Shown here: one piece after another, positions 26,610 to 37,507 of the stretch
Numbering within the stretch: the first letter of the stretch is position 1
How the letters are laid out: the number at the start of each line of letters is the position of its first letter
DNA from: an uncultured Pelagibacteraceae bacterium
GTDB lineage: Bacteria; Pseudomonadota; Alphaproteobacteria; Pelagibacterales; Pelagibacteraceae
Direction of reading: 5' to 3'
NCBI GenBank assembly: GCA_902571015.1
Contig: CACGAC010000002.1
Coordinates: 62,001-126,000, forward strand
Length of the DNA: 64,000 nucleotides
Position numbers and translations under genes: made by a program
Notes under the pieces: generated by a model
The model's input: the letters and a program-made list of their open reading frames with translations, nothing else
What the model was told of the DNA's origin: nothing
Databases searched by the model: none

Positions 26610-28143
26610 TTTCTTTTTCTATTTTCTTAATTAATATATCTATCTTATTTATCATATTACCTTTAATAATAAATTCATTATTAGAAATAGTTTCTAATTT
26701 GATATCTTTTTCTGATAAATTAAAAATTTTTAATGCTTTTAATGATGTTTCTGGAATAATTGGATAAAGTAAAAAGCTAATTTTCCTGACTATTTCTAAC
26801 GTTGTATAAACTATAGTATTTAACCTAATTAAGTTATCCTTTTTTTTCCATGGCTCTTGATCATTAAAGTATTTGTTTGCGTCAAACAGAGAATTAACAA
26901 TGAAATCTATATAAAAATTTATATTTTGTTCATTTATTTTAGACCTTATAGTATCTAAATTTTCTTGAAATTTATTTAATATCTTTAAATCATCTGGTTG
27001 AAAATCAATTTTTGCAGGAATTTTTCCATCACAATTTTTCATCGCAAAAGCAGTAACTCTTTGACATAAATTACCATAATTATTTGCTAAATCGCTATTT
27101 ATACAATCTTCAAGTCTTTCTTGAGAAATATTACCATCGTTTCCAAATGAAACTTCCTTAACCAAATAATATCTCAAAGGGTCTAAACCGTATTCTTCAA
27201 TAATTTTTAATGGATCTAAAATGTTTCCCTTAGATTTTGACATTTTTTCTTCACCAGACAATATCCAACCATGACCATAAACTTTTTTTGGTAATTCAAT
27301 TTTAGCAGCTAAAAGGAAAGCAGGCCAATAAACTGCATGAAATCTTAGGATATCTTTACCAATTAAATGGATAGATGCTGGCCAAAATTTTTTAAAAAGT
27401 TCATCATTTGTATCTGGATAATTTAAAGCACTTAGATAATTTGTTAATGCATCGAGCCATACATAAATAATATGTTTATCGTTACTAGGAACTTGAATTC
27501 CCCATGTAAAAGTTTTACGACTTACAGAAAGATCTTTAAGACCACTTTTTACAAAACTAATTACCTCGTTTTTTCTAGACTCAGGTAGTATAAAATTTGG
27601 ATTATTTTCATAAAATTCTAATAAAGGTTTTTGCCATTTAGAAAGTCGAAAAAAATAAGACTCCTCCTCTATCCATTCAACGTTAGATTTTGACAATTTT
27701 GCAATTTTTTTTCCATCTATTTCTTCTATTTCATCTTCATTGTAAAAAGCCTCATCTGAAACTGAATACCATCCAGAATAATTTGATAAATAGATGTCAT
27801 CATTTTTTTCTAGAAGGGACCAAAGATGCTGGACTGTTTTTTTATGTCTATCCTCAGTAGTTCTTATAAAATCTGTATTAGATAAATTTAAAGTTTTTGA
27901 GAGATCTTTAAATGTTTGACTAATTTGATCGCAAAATTCCTTAGGCTTCTGACCTGCTTTTTCAGCTGATCTTTGTATCTTTAAACCATGCTCATCTGTA
28001 CCAGTTAAAAAATGAACGTTATAATCATCAATTGATTTAAATCGCGCAAAAAAGTCAGCTATAATACTCGAATATGCATGCCCCATATGAGGTTTTCCAG
28101 ATGGGTAATATATCGGGGTAGTAATATAAAAATTTTTATCCAT
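26602..28143 (-). CDS. metG: methionyl-tRNA synthetase
   Basis: YYPSGKPHMGHAYSSI, TGTDEHGLKI, EEKMSKSKGN. Confidence 0.98.
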   Translation of the reverse strand: MDKNFYITTPIYYPSGKPHMGHAYSSIIADFFARFKSIDDYNVHFLTGTDEHGLKIQRSAEKAGQKPKEFCDQISQTFKDLSKTLNLSNTDFIRTTEDRHKKTVQHLWSLLEKNDDIYLSNYSGWYSVSDEAFYNEDEIEEIDGKKIAKLSKSNVEWIEEESYFFRLSKWQKPLLEFYENNPNFILPESRKNEVISFVKSGLKDLSVSRKTFTWGIQVPSNDKHIIYVWLDALTNYLSALNYPDTNDELFKKFWPASIHLIGKDILRFHAVYWPAFLLAAKIELPKKVYGHGWILSGEEKMSKSKGNILDPLKIIEEYGLDPLRYYLVKEVSFGNDGNISQERLEDCINSDLANNYGNLCQRVTAFAMKNCDGKIPAKIDFQPDDLKILNKFQENLDTIRSKINEQNINFYIDFIVNSLFDANKYFNDQEPWKKKDNLIRLNTIVYTTLEIVRKISFLLYPIIPETSLKALKIFNLSEKDIKLETISNNEFIIKGNMINKIDILIKKIEKEND

Positions 28144-29065
28144 TTAAAATTTTATATTTAAATTCCATAAATAAAGTCTCTTCATCTAAATTAAATTTTT
28201 TAGTGTCATTTATTCTTTTTAAAAAATAATCATAATATTCAAAAGTTTTTGATTTTGCTAATTTTACTTTTGTTAAAAAATAAAACTCAAAATATTGAAA
28301 TATTATATCTTTAATTAAAGCATCTTTTTTATACAAATCATTTTTAATAACAAGTTTTAGAAAACTTTTTAAATCATAATCCTTTAAATCATGTTTCTGT
28401 ATTTTAAAAAATTCAATTAAATGATATATTTGTCCAGGTGTTAAATAGTAGTTTATTAAATCTTTATTAATAAATTTCATAATATCATTATCTAAAATCT
28501 TATTAATAACCGAGATCGAAGTTTTGTGATCCAAAGATATTTTAAAATTGATACATCTTGATTTTAAAGTAGGTAAAATAAATCTATCGTTATTTATCAA
28601 TATAAAATAAGTGTTTGATGGTGGTTCCTCTAAAACTTTTAAAAGTGCATTAATAGAGGAAATATTTAATGTTTCGATATTATCTATGATTATAAATCTT
28701 TCCTTGTTATTAAAAGATGATTTATTCAAATTATTAATCAATTCTCTAATTTGATTAATATCAATATTTTTTTTTTCACTTAAGGTATCAACTAATAATA
28801 TGTTGGGATTTGATCCATTTATTGCAAGTTTATAAGATTTATTGTCAGGATTAATTTTAGATTCTTTAATAATATAGGGATGTTCTTCGTTAATTGACAA
28901 TATATAATTTACTAAATGAAATGCTAAAGTTGACTTACCCAAACCTTTGTCACCACTAAGTAAAATTTTTGTTGGTAATTTTTTTTTCTTGTAAAGTTCT
29001 ATAAATTCTAACAGATAGTTATCGAGTGAAAACAAATTAGTTTGATTTATTGGACTTAGGCTCAT
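28136..29065 (-). CDS. holB: DNA polymerase III delta' subunit
   Basis: LLSGDKGLGKSTLAFHL Walker A, EPPSNTYFILINNDRFILPTLKSRC; between metG and tmk. Confidence 0.88.
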   Translation of the reverse strand: MSLSPINQTNLFSLDNYLLEFIELYKKKKLPTKILLSGDKGLGKSTLAFHLVNYILSINEEHPYIIKESKINPDNKSYKLAINGSNPNILLVDTLSEKKNIDINQIRELINNLNKSSFNNKERFIIIDNIETLNISSINALLKVLEEPPSNTYFILINNDRFILPTLKSRCINFKISLDHKTSISVINKILDNDIMKFINKDLINYYLTPGQIYHLIEFFKIQKHDLKDYDLKSFLKLVIKNDLYKKDALIKDIIFQYFEFYFLTKVKLAKSKTFEYYDYFLKRINDTKKFNLDEETLFMEFKYKILNG

Positions 29066-29676
29066 TTTATCAACTTTTCAATTTTCTTTAAAACGTATTT
29101 TTCATTCAACTTAATATCTAAATTTGAGTCAATTATTTGGTATTTTCCTTTATTCTTATTTGATAGTTTTACAAAACCTTTTTGAACTCTATTGTAAAAA
29201 TTTTTTTTGAAATTATCATACCTGTTAGTAGATTTTCTTAATCTAAGTCGCTTTACCATATTTTTATGATTTACCAGGTTTAAAAAAGTAAAAGAGACTT
29301 TAAAATTTGATAAAATATGTTTGTTAATACTATTTATTAAATCTAAATTTACACCCATACCATAGTGTTGATACGCAGTAGTAGAATCGACAAATCTATC
29401 AATTAATATAATTTTTTTTTTGTAATATTTTCTTAGTAGATTGATATTTTCACTTCTAGAAGCTAAATAAAGCAGCAAATCTGTATTTTTATTAAAATTG
29501 GATTTTTTATTAAGTATCAATTTTCTTATTTTTTCTGAATTTAAACTTCCTCCTGGTTCTCTTATCTTGATAAAGGAAAGTTTTCTTTTTTTTAGATATT
29601 TTGAAATTCTATTTAGATGATAAGTCTTTCCACTTCCTTCAATACCCTCAAAAACAATAACAGGTTTTCTAGACAT
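29062..29676 (-). CDS. tmk: thymidylate kinase
   Basis: IVFEGIEGSGKTYHLN, REPGGS, LIDRFVDSTTAYQ. Confidence 0.94.
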   Translation of the reverse strand: MSRKPVIVFEGIEGSGKTYHLNRISKYLKKRKLSFIKIREPGGSLNSEKIRKLILNKKSNFNKNTDLLLYLASRSENINLLRKYYKKKIILIDRFVDSTTAYQHYGMGVNLDLINSINKHILSNFKVSFTFLNLVNHKNMVKRLRLRKSTNRYDNFKKNFYNRVQKGFVKLSNKNKGKYQIIDSNLDIKLNEKYVLKKIEKLIK

Positions 29677-30820
29677 CGCCCCAGATTAAATAATTCAATG
29701 ATTTAATTAATCTAGTAAAAATATTTACTTTTTGAACATCGTTAGATGCTAATAGATCATATTCACCTATCAATTCCTGATCATATACTACTCTGAAAGT
29801 TCCAATTTTTTGATTTTTTTTAATCGGCGCTTCTACTGGTCCATCATATTTCAAAGATATCTTTAATAATCTTTTTTTTGCTTTTTTGATTGTTTTATAA
29901 ATATCATTATCAACATGCACATCAACATAGCTTTGTTTGCCAAGCCATACCTCTACTTTATCAATAGGTTTATTAGCTTTATTTATCTCAACTAGATCAA
30001 AATTTGTTAATCCATAAGTTATTAATCTTGAGCTTTCTCTTGATCTTGATCTTTTGGTTTCAAATCCACTTCCGACAGCTATTAATCTTCTCCCCTTTCT
30101 ATTAATTGACGATGCTAACGAATATTTTTCAACAGCTAAGTAACCTGTTTTAATACCATCGGCACCAATATTTTTATAAAGGAGAGGATTTCTGTTCCCT
30201 TGTGTTATTGGATCACCTCCAGTTCTATTCCACGTAAATTCTTTTTCTGCGAACCACTCATAATATTTTGGATGTTCTTTTATTAAATAATTAGACATAA
30301 TCAGAATATCTCTTACGGTTGAATAATTATCTGGATCATTAATACCAGATGAGTTAGCGAAGTTTGTATTTTCCATACCTAGTTCTTTTGCTTTAGAAGT
30401 CATTAAGATCGCAAATTCTTCCTCAGTACCAGCTATTCCTTCTGCGAGTGCAACACATGCGTCATTACCAGATGCAATGATTATACCTAATAGTAAATCC
30501 TCCACAGAAACTTCATCGCCAACCATTATAAACATAGATGAATAACCTGCGGTTGATAATCTCCAAGCTTTTTCAGAAATTATAAATTTATCATCTAAAG
30601 ATAGATCACCTGATTTTATTAAATCAAAAGCAATTATTGATGTCATTATCTTAGTCATTGAAGCTGGATAAATTGATCTATCTGGATCTTTTTCATATAA
30701 AATTTCTCCAGATAAGAAATCTTGTAGGATTGCTGTTCTAGCTTTTATGTCAATATTTGCATTAACAGAAAAAATTAAAGATAAATATAATGAGATAATG
30801 ATAAAAATTTTTTTAAGCAT
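29669..30820 (-). CDS. dacC: D-alanyl-D-alanine carboxypeptidase
   Basis: YPASMTKIMTSIIAFDL (SxxK), IASGNDACVALAEGIAG (SGN), GADGIKTGYL (KTG). Confidence 0.93.
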   Translation of the reverse strand: MLKKIFIIISLYLSLIFSVNANIDIKARTAILQDFLSGEILYEKDPDRSIYPASMTKIMTSIIAFDLIKSGDLSLDDKFIISEKAWRLSTAGYSSMFIMVGDEVSVEDLLLGIIIASGNDACVALAEGIAGTEEEFAILMTSKAKELGMENTNFANSSGINDPDNYSTVRDILIMSNYLIKEHPKYYEWFAEKEFTWNRTGGDPITQGNRNPLLYKNIGADGIKTGYLAVEKYSLASSINRKGRRLIAVGSGFETKRSRSRESSRLITYGLTNFDLVEINKANKPIDKVEVWLGKQSYVDVHVDNDIYKTIKKAKKRLLKISLKYDGPVEAPIKKNQKIGTFRVVYDQELIGEYDLLASNDVQKVNIFTRLIKSLNYLIWGDV

Positions 30821-31565
30821 CTTTAATTATTTCTAGATTTTCAAAATACAAAGAATTCATTTTTTCAAATGAGTCTTTAAGTGACTGTATATCATTAAAT
30901 GGTCCCAATAATAACCTATAATTAGTTTTAGTAAGTTCAACGATTTTAATATTTTTCAATTTAACTTCACTTTTAATTCTATTACTCATATTTTTAGCAG
31001 ATTTTTTATAATAAAAATCAGCTACCTTAATATAATAAGAAAATTTATTATTTTTTTGTAATTTTTTTTTATTTTTATTAGATGAGTTAAGATCACTAAT
31101 TTTGATACCATCTATTGGTGCCTTCTCAGCAACTGTTTTTTCTTCTTCAAAAGTTTTAGTCTTTTTGGCAATATATGTAGAACTTTTTGAAATCAAGACT
31201 ATATCTATATAAGGTTCACTTAAATCAAGCTCTAACTCCTCAGCAATTCTTTGAGTAATAATTGAATTGTAAAATGGTGAAAATTTTACTCTGTTTGATT
31301 TTACTTCTGCGATAAGTGATTTTCCATTTAAAGGATTAGTAATTTTTACATTTGATTTTCTTTTTAGATTTTTATGAAATATTGTTAATGATCTTTGATC
31401 AATTTTTTTAATTTTTAATTCGTCATTATAAATAAGAGAAAATCCACTATTTTTATATTTTTTGTCAAATGTAATATCTAGTTTCTTACTTTGATTAATA
31501 GTAGTTTGATCACAACTTAATAACAAAAATAAACTACTTAAAATAACAAAAATATTAAATTTCAT
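30813..31565 (-). CDS. divergent RlpA-like lipoprotein with C-terminal SPOR-like domain
   Basis: Lipobox LLLSC; ITNPLNGKSLIAEV; C-terminal YYIKVADFYYKKSAKNMSNRI...YRLLLGPFNDIQSLKDSFEKM; next to mltB and dacC. Confidence 0.65.
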   Translation of the reverse strand: MKFNIFVILSSLFLLLSCDQTTINQSKKLDITFDKKYKNSGFSLIYNDELKIKKIDQRSLTIFHKNLKRKSNVKITNPLNGKSLIAEVKSNRVKFSPFYNSIITQRIAEELELDLSEPYIDIVLISKSSTYIAKKTKTFEEEKTVAEKAPIDGIKISDLNSSNKNKKKLQKNNKFSYYIKVADFYYKKSAKNMSNRIKSEVKLKNIKIVELTKTNYRLLLGPFNDIQSLKDSFEKMNSLYFENLEIIKDA

Positions 31566-32556
31566 TTTTAAATTTATCCTTTAAAGTACACACAGCAAGT
31601 GCAAATCTTAGAGATCTATTCCATTGTAAAATTATTTCATAATTTTCAAAAACTATATAAGCGGGACTTAAAGTTTGAGCATTAGGAATAATATCTTTGT
31701 CAGGGGTTATTATTGCTATTTTCTGATTTTCGTTATTTATGTTTAAATCTGAATAGTTCTTAATATATTTTTTAAAAGATTTAATTTTCTTTTTACTATG
31801 TAATTTTCTAGCTGATACGTTCAAAAATTTAATTGGAATATTTTCATCTAATTCAATTTTCTTAAAACAAAGATCATTTTTTTTCCACCCAATCTTATTT
31901 AAATAATTAGCGGCAGATGCATATGCATCTTCGGAATTTTTTAAATCAATATAATTATCCTTATTGTAGTCAAAAGCATAATTTTTTATTGTTGATGGCA
32001 TAAACTGAAAAAAACCAAATGCACCTGCCCATGAACCATATAAAGTTTTATAATCTATTTGATTATCATCAATTAATCTCAATAAAGTTAAAAGTTCGTT
32101 TGAAAAAAATTTTGATCTTCTTTTATCATAACTTAAGGTTGCTAATGATGATATTATATCCATTTTTCCAACATAAGTGCCAAAGTTAGTCTCAATGCCC
32201 ATTAAAGATAAAAGTAATTCTTTTTCTACTCCAAAATTTTTTTCAACTAAATTTATAAGATTTGAATTATTTTCGTAAAAATCTACACCCTTTTTTAATT
32301 TTTTGGTTGAAGTACGTTTATTAATGTATGTTTTTGTGTCCTCATAAAACTCTGGTTGAAATCTATCGTATTCAATAACTTTAGGTAAAAATCTTGCATT
32401 TTGCATTGCTGTATCAAAAGTCTTTTCTGAAATATCATTTGCTAATGCCACTTTTTTGAAATTCTTTTTCCATTCATTGAAATTGATATTTTCACTAGAA
32501 TAGCAATTCAATATTGTTAGTAAAAATAAAAAAAATATTTGGCTAATTAGTTTCAT
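31555..32556 (-). CDS. lytic murein transglycosylase MltB-like
   Basis: EKELLLSLMGIETNFGTYVG, LYGSWAGAFGFFQFMPSTIKNYA. Confidence 0.92.
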   Translation of the reverse strand: MKLISQIFFLFLLTILNCYSSENINFNEWKKNFKKVALANDISEKTFDTAMQNARFLPKVIEYDRFQPEFYEDTKTYINKRTSTKKLKKGVDFYENNSNLINLVEKNFGVEKELLLSLMGIETNFGTYVGKMDIISSLATLSYDKRRSKFFSNELLTLLRLIDDNQIDYKTLYGSWAGAFGFFQFMPSTIKNYAFDYNKDNYIDLKNSEDAYASAANYLNKIGWKKNDLCFKKIELDENIPIKFLNVSARKLHSKKKIKSFKKYIKNYSDLNINNENQKIAIITPDKDIIPNAQTLSPAYIVFENYEIILQWNRSLRFALAVCTLKDKFKNEI

Positions 32557-33421
32557 AAAGATCTTTAAGATATATAATTACAGCAATCCAGATGATAATA
32601 AAACTCACTAATTTAATTAGTGAAAAATCCTCATTGTAATAAAAGTAGCCTAAAATAAACTGCAATGTAGGTGTAATATAAAAAATCATTCCTGTAGCTC
32701 CAAGACCAATTAATTCAACACCTCTTACATATAAAAATAAAGGAATCACAGTCATGGGTCCCGCTAATAATAGAAATATACTCAGGCCTGGGTTAGACAA
32801 ACTAAAGTCATTTAATCCCTTATCAAAAATAAAGTAAAAGACAATCAGAGCAAAAGGGAAAATATATAAACTCTCTATTAAAAGTCCTATATCAGTTTCT
32901 ATATCAATTTTTTTTCTTACTAGATTATAAAATGCCCAACTCAAGGCTACGATTATACCAACCCATGGAAGTGTTTTTATATTAAGAAAAATCATAATCA
33001 AAATAGATATGATTACTAATAAAATTGAAAAAATTCTTTTTTTATTCAATTTTTCCTTAAAAAAAATGTATCCCAATAGAACACTTATAATTGGCATAAT
33101 AAAGTAACCAAAACTAGCATCTATTATTCTTTCCGTAGCTACAGCATAAATCCAAATAGCCCAATTAATAAAAATTAATGAACCTGAAATAAAAAGATAA
33201 AAAAGATTTTTTTTATTTGAAATACTTTTAATAAAAAGTTTCCATTTTTTAAAAAAGAGAGTCGTAATGACTAACATAACAGCAGTCCATAAACATCTGT
33301 GAACAACTAACTCAACATGTCCTATAAAGGCAACATATTCAAAATATATAACACCAATAAAACCCCACCAAAAGGATCCCAAAGATGTAAGTATTAATCC
33401 TTTATTAAAATGCTGGTTCAT
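32543..33421 (-). CDS. rarD: RarD-like EamA family transporter
   Basis: HVELVVHRCLWTAVML, INWAIWIYAV, ATGMIFYITPTLQFILGYFYYNE. Confidence 0.88.
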   Translation of the reverse strand: MNQHFNKGLILTSLGSFWWGFIGVIYFEYVAFIGHVELVVHRCLWTAVMLVITTLFFKKWKLFIKSISNKKNLFYLFISGSLIFINWAIWIYAVATERIIDASFGYFIMPIISVLLGYIFFKEKLNKKRIFSILLVIISILIMIFLNIKTLPWVGIIVALSWAFYNLVRKKIDIETDIGLLIESLYIFPFALIVFYFIFDKGLNDFSLSNPGLSIFLLLAGPMTVIPLFLYVRGVELIGLGATGMIFYITPTLQFILGYFYYNEDFSLIKLVSFIIIWIAVIIYLKDLYETN

Positions 33422-33503
33422 AAAATAATGAAATAGATAATAAACGTTTAATAGACTATTTTATGGTTGAATTAAATGATTATAATTATAAAACCTTGCT
33501 CAA

Positions 33504-33593
33504 GGAGAGATGGCTGAGCGGTTGAAAGCACCGGTCTTGAAAACCGGCAAAGGGGCAACTCTTTCCTGGGTTCGAATCCCAGTCTCTCCGCCA
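33504..33593 (+). tRNA. tRNA-Ser (anticodon TGA), CCA encoded
   Basis: GGAGAGATGGCTGAGCGGTTGAAAGCACCGGTCTTGAAAACCGGCAAAGGGGCAACTCTTTCCTGGGTTCGAATCCCAGTCTCTCCGCCA, long variable arm. Confidence 0.97.
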
Positions 33594-33603
33594 TCAAAAG
33601 TTT

Positions 33604-33861
33604 TCAATATTTAAAATTTTTAAATAAATTATTAATCTTATTATCTTCAAATTGTATATCTGTGTTTAAACCATTGTAGAAATTATAAAGATTATTATCA
33701 TCAATCTCTAAAAGTTTTATTAATTGATTAAGATCTTCCTTATTTAATTGATCTAAATATTTTCTTGTGAATGCACCTAGAAGTTTATCCATTTCTTTTG
33801 TGCCACGGTAATTTGATCTGTAAATAATTTTTTTTTTAATTTGTTCTATATCAGCAGTCAT
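33604..33861 (-). CDS. sdhE: succinate dehydrogenase assembly factor 2 family (SdhE)
   Basis: IIYRSNYRGTKEMDKLLGAFTRKYLDQL. Confidence 0.93.
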   Translation of the reverse strand: MTADIEQIKKKIIYRSNYRGTKEMDKLLGAFTRKYLDQLNKEDLNQLIKLLEIDDNNLYNFYNGLNTDIQFEDNKINNLFKNFKY

Positions 33862-33889
33862 AATAAGAATATAATATCAGTTTAAAGAT

Positions 33890-35935
33890 ATGAAAAGAAA
33901 TTATGAATACTTATTGTCAGATCTCAGTTTACTTAAAGGTGTAGGAACCAAAACTTCAAATTTATTAAAGAAAAAAAAGGTAAATACTATTTTTGATTTA
34001 TTATGGAAATTACCAAAATCTTTCACTGATAGAAGTTTATCATCTAAAATAATAGATTTAAAAATAGATGAAATACAGACCATAACCATAATTCCTCTCA
34101 AATACTCATTCCCAAGAGTTAGAAACTTACCCAATAGGGTTTTATGTAAAGATGATACTGGTGAGATAGATTGTGTTTTTTTTAACAGTTATGAGGGTTA
34201 TATCAAAAAAATATTGCCTATTGGTAAAGAGGTTACTATTAGTGGAAAAATTAAATATTTTAGAAATAAATATCAATTAACAAATCCAAAATATATTTCA
34301 GAGGACTCTTCACTAATTAAACAAAAGCACAATAGTTATTCATTAACTGAGGGTATCAGTGAAAAAGTTTATAATAGTATAATTTTACAAATAATAAAAA
34401 ATTTACCTGAAATTGAAGAATGGCATTCAAAAGATATAATGAAAAAATTCAATAATATAGGTTGGAATGACTCTATCAAAAAATTACATGAACCAGAAAA
34501 TATTGGGAAATTTAAAGAAAATTTTTACCAAAGACTTGCTTATGATGAAATTTTCTCCACATTTTTAGTAAACTCTGAAATAAGAAAAAAAATTAAAAGA
34601 ATAAAAAAAACAAAAAAAATTTTTGATATAAAAAAACAAAGTGAAATTATATCTAAACTTAATTTCTCATTAACAAATGATCAAAATAAAACATTAAGTG
34701 AAATAAATAATGATTTATGCTCTGAAAATAAGATGTTTAGATTACTTCAGGGTGATGTAGGCAGTGGAAAAACAATTGTATCTTTGATTTCTGCATTTAA
34801 TACAATTAATTCTGGTTTTCAGGTAGCAGTAATGGCCCCAACTGAAATATTAGCTAGACAACATTTTCTTTTAGCTAAAAAACTATTTTCTCAAAATATA
34901 AAGATTGATTTACTATCTGGTAAATCTTCTTACAAAGATAAAAAAATAATCCTCAACAAAATATCTAATAAACAAATTGATATAATTTTTGGAACACATG
35001 CACTTTTCCAAAAAAAAGTTGAATTTAAAAAACTTGGATTAATTATAATAGATGAACAACATAAATTTGGAGTAAATCAAAGAAAAAAATTATCTGATAA
35101 AGCTGGGAAAGATTGTGATGTTCTTTTGATGACTGCTACACCAATCCCACGTACTTTAACAATGACAATTTATGGTGATATGGATCTTTCAATTATTCGT
35201 GAAAAACCGAATATTCGTAAACCTGTAAAAACCTATAGCAAACTCGAAGCTAAAATCAATGATGTAATAAAATTTGTAAAAAAAGAAATCAAACTAGGAA
35301 ATCAAATATTTTGGGTTTGCCCTTTAATTGAAGAGTCTAAAAAGATTGATCATTCTTCTGCAGTTAAAAAATCTGAATACTTAAATAAATTATTTCCTAA
35401 ACAAGTTTTTTTACTTCACGGTAAAACTACAACTGATGAAAAGGAAGTGATCTTAAACAAATTCTTAAAAAATGAATTTAAGATTTTGGTTTCGACTACT
35501 ATAATTGAGGTTGGTATAGATTTTCCAAACGCAAATGTAATAATTATTGAAAATGCAAATAAATTTGGTTTATCTCAACTACATCAGCTCAGAGGTAGAG
35601 TTGGAAGAGGTAGTAAAGCATCATCATGTATTTTAATGTTTAAGTCAAATTTAAGTGATAATGCAAAAAAAAGAATTAATATACTTAAAGATTCTAATGA
35701 TGGTTTCAAAATATCTGAAGAAGATATGAAATTGAGAGGTTTTGGTGACATTTTAGGTTTCAAACAAAGTGGAATAAAAAACTTTAAGTTAGCTGACCCT
35801 GTTCATAATCATGATCTTTTTATTTTAGCTGAAAAAGAAATTAAAAGAATCGAAAATAATAATGAAGATATAAGTAAATTTAAACCATTAATTAAATTAT
35901 ATGATAGAGCTGATATAATTAATGATATTGCTTAA
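33890..35935 (+). CDS. recG: ATP-dependent DNA helicase RecG
   Basis: LLQGDVGSGKTIVSL, MAPTEILARQHF, IDEQHKFGVNQR, LLMTATPIPRTL, QLHQLRGRVGRG. Confidence 0.98.
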   Translation: MKRNYEYLLSDLSLLKGVGTKTSNLLKKKKVNTIFDLLWKLPKSFTDRSLSSKIIDLKIDEIQTITIIPLKYSFPRVRNLPNRVLCKDDTGEIDCVFFNSYEGYIKKILPIGKEVTISGKIKYFRNKYQLTNPKYISEDSSLIKQKHNSYSLTEGISEKVYNSIILQIIKNLPEIEEWHSKDIMKKFNNIGWNDSIKKLHEPENIGKFKENFYQRLAYDEIFSTFLVNSEIRKKIKRIKKTKKIFDIKKQSEIISKLNFSLTNDQNKTLSEINNDLCSENKMFRLLQGDVGSGKTIVSLISAFNTINSGFQVAVMAPTEILARQHFLLAKKLFSQNIKIDLLSGKSSYKDKKIILNKISNKQIDIIFGTHALFQKKVEFKKLGLIIIDEQHKFGVNQRKKLSDKAGKDCDVLLMTATPIPRTLTMTIYGDMDLSIIREKPNIRKPVKTYSKLEAKINDVIKFVKKEIKLGNQIFWVCPLIEESKKIDHSSAVKKSEYLNKLFPKQVFLLHGKTTTDEKEVILNKFLKNEFKILVSTTIIEVGIDFPNANVIIIENANKFGLSQLHQLRGRVGRGSKASSCILMFKSNLSDNAKKRINILKDSNDGFKISEEDMKLRGFGDILGFKQSGIKNFKLADPVHNHDLFILAEKEIKRIENNNEDISKFKPLIKLYDRADIINDIA

Positions 35936-36552
35936 CTCTTACCCGTGGATGTTCCTGCAGACACAATAAATTTAGAAGCTTCTTCAAAAGTCATATTAAG
36001 ATATATAACTTCATCAATTGGGAACATAAGCAAGAAACCACTTGTAGGGTTTGGTGTTGTTGGAACAAAAACGTTAATCAACTTCTTGTTAGTTTTCTCA
36101 GCCATCTCACCCTTGTTTTCTTTTGTTGCAAAACCAACTGCCCAAACACCTTTTCTTGGATACTCAACCAAAACAACACTTTTTTTATCCTTCTGGTCTT
36201 TGTTAGAAAATGTTTCTGTCATTTGAACTATTGCAGAATAAATTGTTCTTAGAACTGGAATTCTTTTAAATAGGTCATCGATAAGCTTAAGAATTCGCTT
36301 ACCCAAAAAAGATAAAGATAAACCTCCAACGATTGTAATAAAAATTACTGAAAGTATTATTTCTAATCCAGGAATTTCGAATGGTAGATAGCTATTTGGA
36401 TTTATATTTTCTGGAATTACTTTAGACGAAATTCCAATTAATATTTTACTTAGATATAAAGTGAAACCAATAGGTATTAAAACTACTACACCGGTAATAA
36501 AATAATTTCTAAGAATTAAACTAATTGATTTTTTTTTCTTCTGTTTTGCCAT
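35932..36552 (-). CDS. DUF502 family membrane protein
   Basis: YFITGVVVLIPIGFTLYL, RIPVLRTIYSAIVQMTETFS, VFVPTTPNPTSGFLLMFP. Confidence 0.9.
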   Translation of the reverse strand: MAKQKKKKSISLILRNYFITGVVVLIPIGFTLYLSKILIGISSKVIPENINPNSYLPFEIPGLEIILSVIFITIVGGLSLSFLGKRILKLIDDLFKRIPVLRTIYSAIVQMTETFSNKDQKDKKSVVLVEYPRKGVWAVGFATKENKGEMAEKTNKKLINVFVPTTPNPTSGFLLMFPIDEVIYLNMTFEEASKFIVSAGTSTGKS

Positions 36553-36629
36553 TATCTAAAACTCGAAAATATCACAAAAGCTATTGCTATTATGAATAAT
36601 ACTAATAATATTTTATTATTTAAATTCAT
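36552..36629 (-). CDS. single-TM microprotein (25 aa), candidate
   Basis: Read directly: MNLNNKILLVLFIIAIAFVIFSSFR*; stop TAATG overlaps the DUF502 ATG. Confidence 0.4.
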   Translation of the reverse strand: MNLNNKILLVLFIIAIAFVIFSSFR

Positions 36630-36646
36630 TACTATATATAATACCA

Positions 36647-37480
36647 ATGTCTTTCAAAATGAATAGAAGAAAATTTTTAACTTATGTAGGTTGTGGTTGT
36701 TGCGGTTTTGTAATTAACTCTTGCACAACCGCTCCCATTACAGATAGAAAACAATTAAAGCTGATTCCAGAGGCAAAATTAAATGCTCAGGCTGCTCAAA
36801 TTTATGAAAAAGTAAAAGAAAAAGAAAAATTAATCAAAGATACAAAATCCATTAATGAAATAAAAGAAATTGGAAAAAAAATGGAAGACGCAATATCAAT
36901 TTATTTTGATAAATCAAATCTCCCAGATCCAACAGCAAATTTTAAGTGGGAATATATTTTAATTGATAATGACAAAGTCAAAAATGCTTGGTGTATGCCA
37001 GGAGGTAAAATTGCTGTTTATAGTGGTATGCTTAAAATTACAAAAAATACAAATGGATTAGCAGCTGTCATGGGTCATGAGATTGCTCATGCCGTTGCAA
37101 AACACTCTGTTGAAAGAGCAAGTCGTGGCGTTCTAGTACAAACAGGTACTACTCTAATTGATATTTTTAGTGGAGGAGCTTTAAGTCAAATTAATAGGTC
37201 AACTGGTATGGACACTGTCGGTCTTATTTCTTCAATTGGTATAATGAATCCATTCAATAGAAGGCAGGAAAGTGAAGCCGATTATCTTGGCATGATATTT
37301 TCCTCTTTATCTGGTTATGATATTAGAGAAACGGAAAAAATATGGGAGAGGATGAAAGAGGCAAATAAAGGCAAAGAGCCTCCTCAGTTTATGAGTACTC
37401 ATCCTTCATCTGACAGTAGAATTAGAAATATACAAACTTGGTTAAACGAAATAATTATTAAATACCCACCAGTTTCATAA
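36647..37480 (+). CDS. M48 family metalloprotease (lipoprotein)
   Basis: AAVMGHEIAHAVAKHS (HExxH), RRQESEADYLGM, MSTHPSSDSRI. Confidence 0.93.
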   Translation: MSFKMNRRKFLTYVGCGCCGFVINSCTTAPITDRKQLKLIPEAKLNAQAAQIYEKVKEKEKLIKDTKSINEIKEIGKKMEDAISIYFDKSNLPDPTANFKWEYILIDNDKVKNAWCMPGGKIAVYSGMLKITKNTNGLAAVMGHEIAHAVAKHSVERASRGVLVQTGTTLIDIFSGGALSQINRSTGMDTVGLISSIGIMNPFNRRQESEADYLGMIFSSLSGYDIRETEKIWERMKEANKGKEPPQFMSTHPSSDSRIRNIQTWLNEIIIKYPPVS

Positions 37481-37507
37481 AATTCGATAAACAAATTAGT
37501 GCATTTA

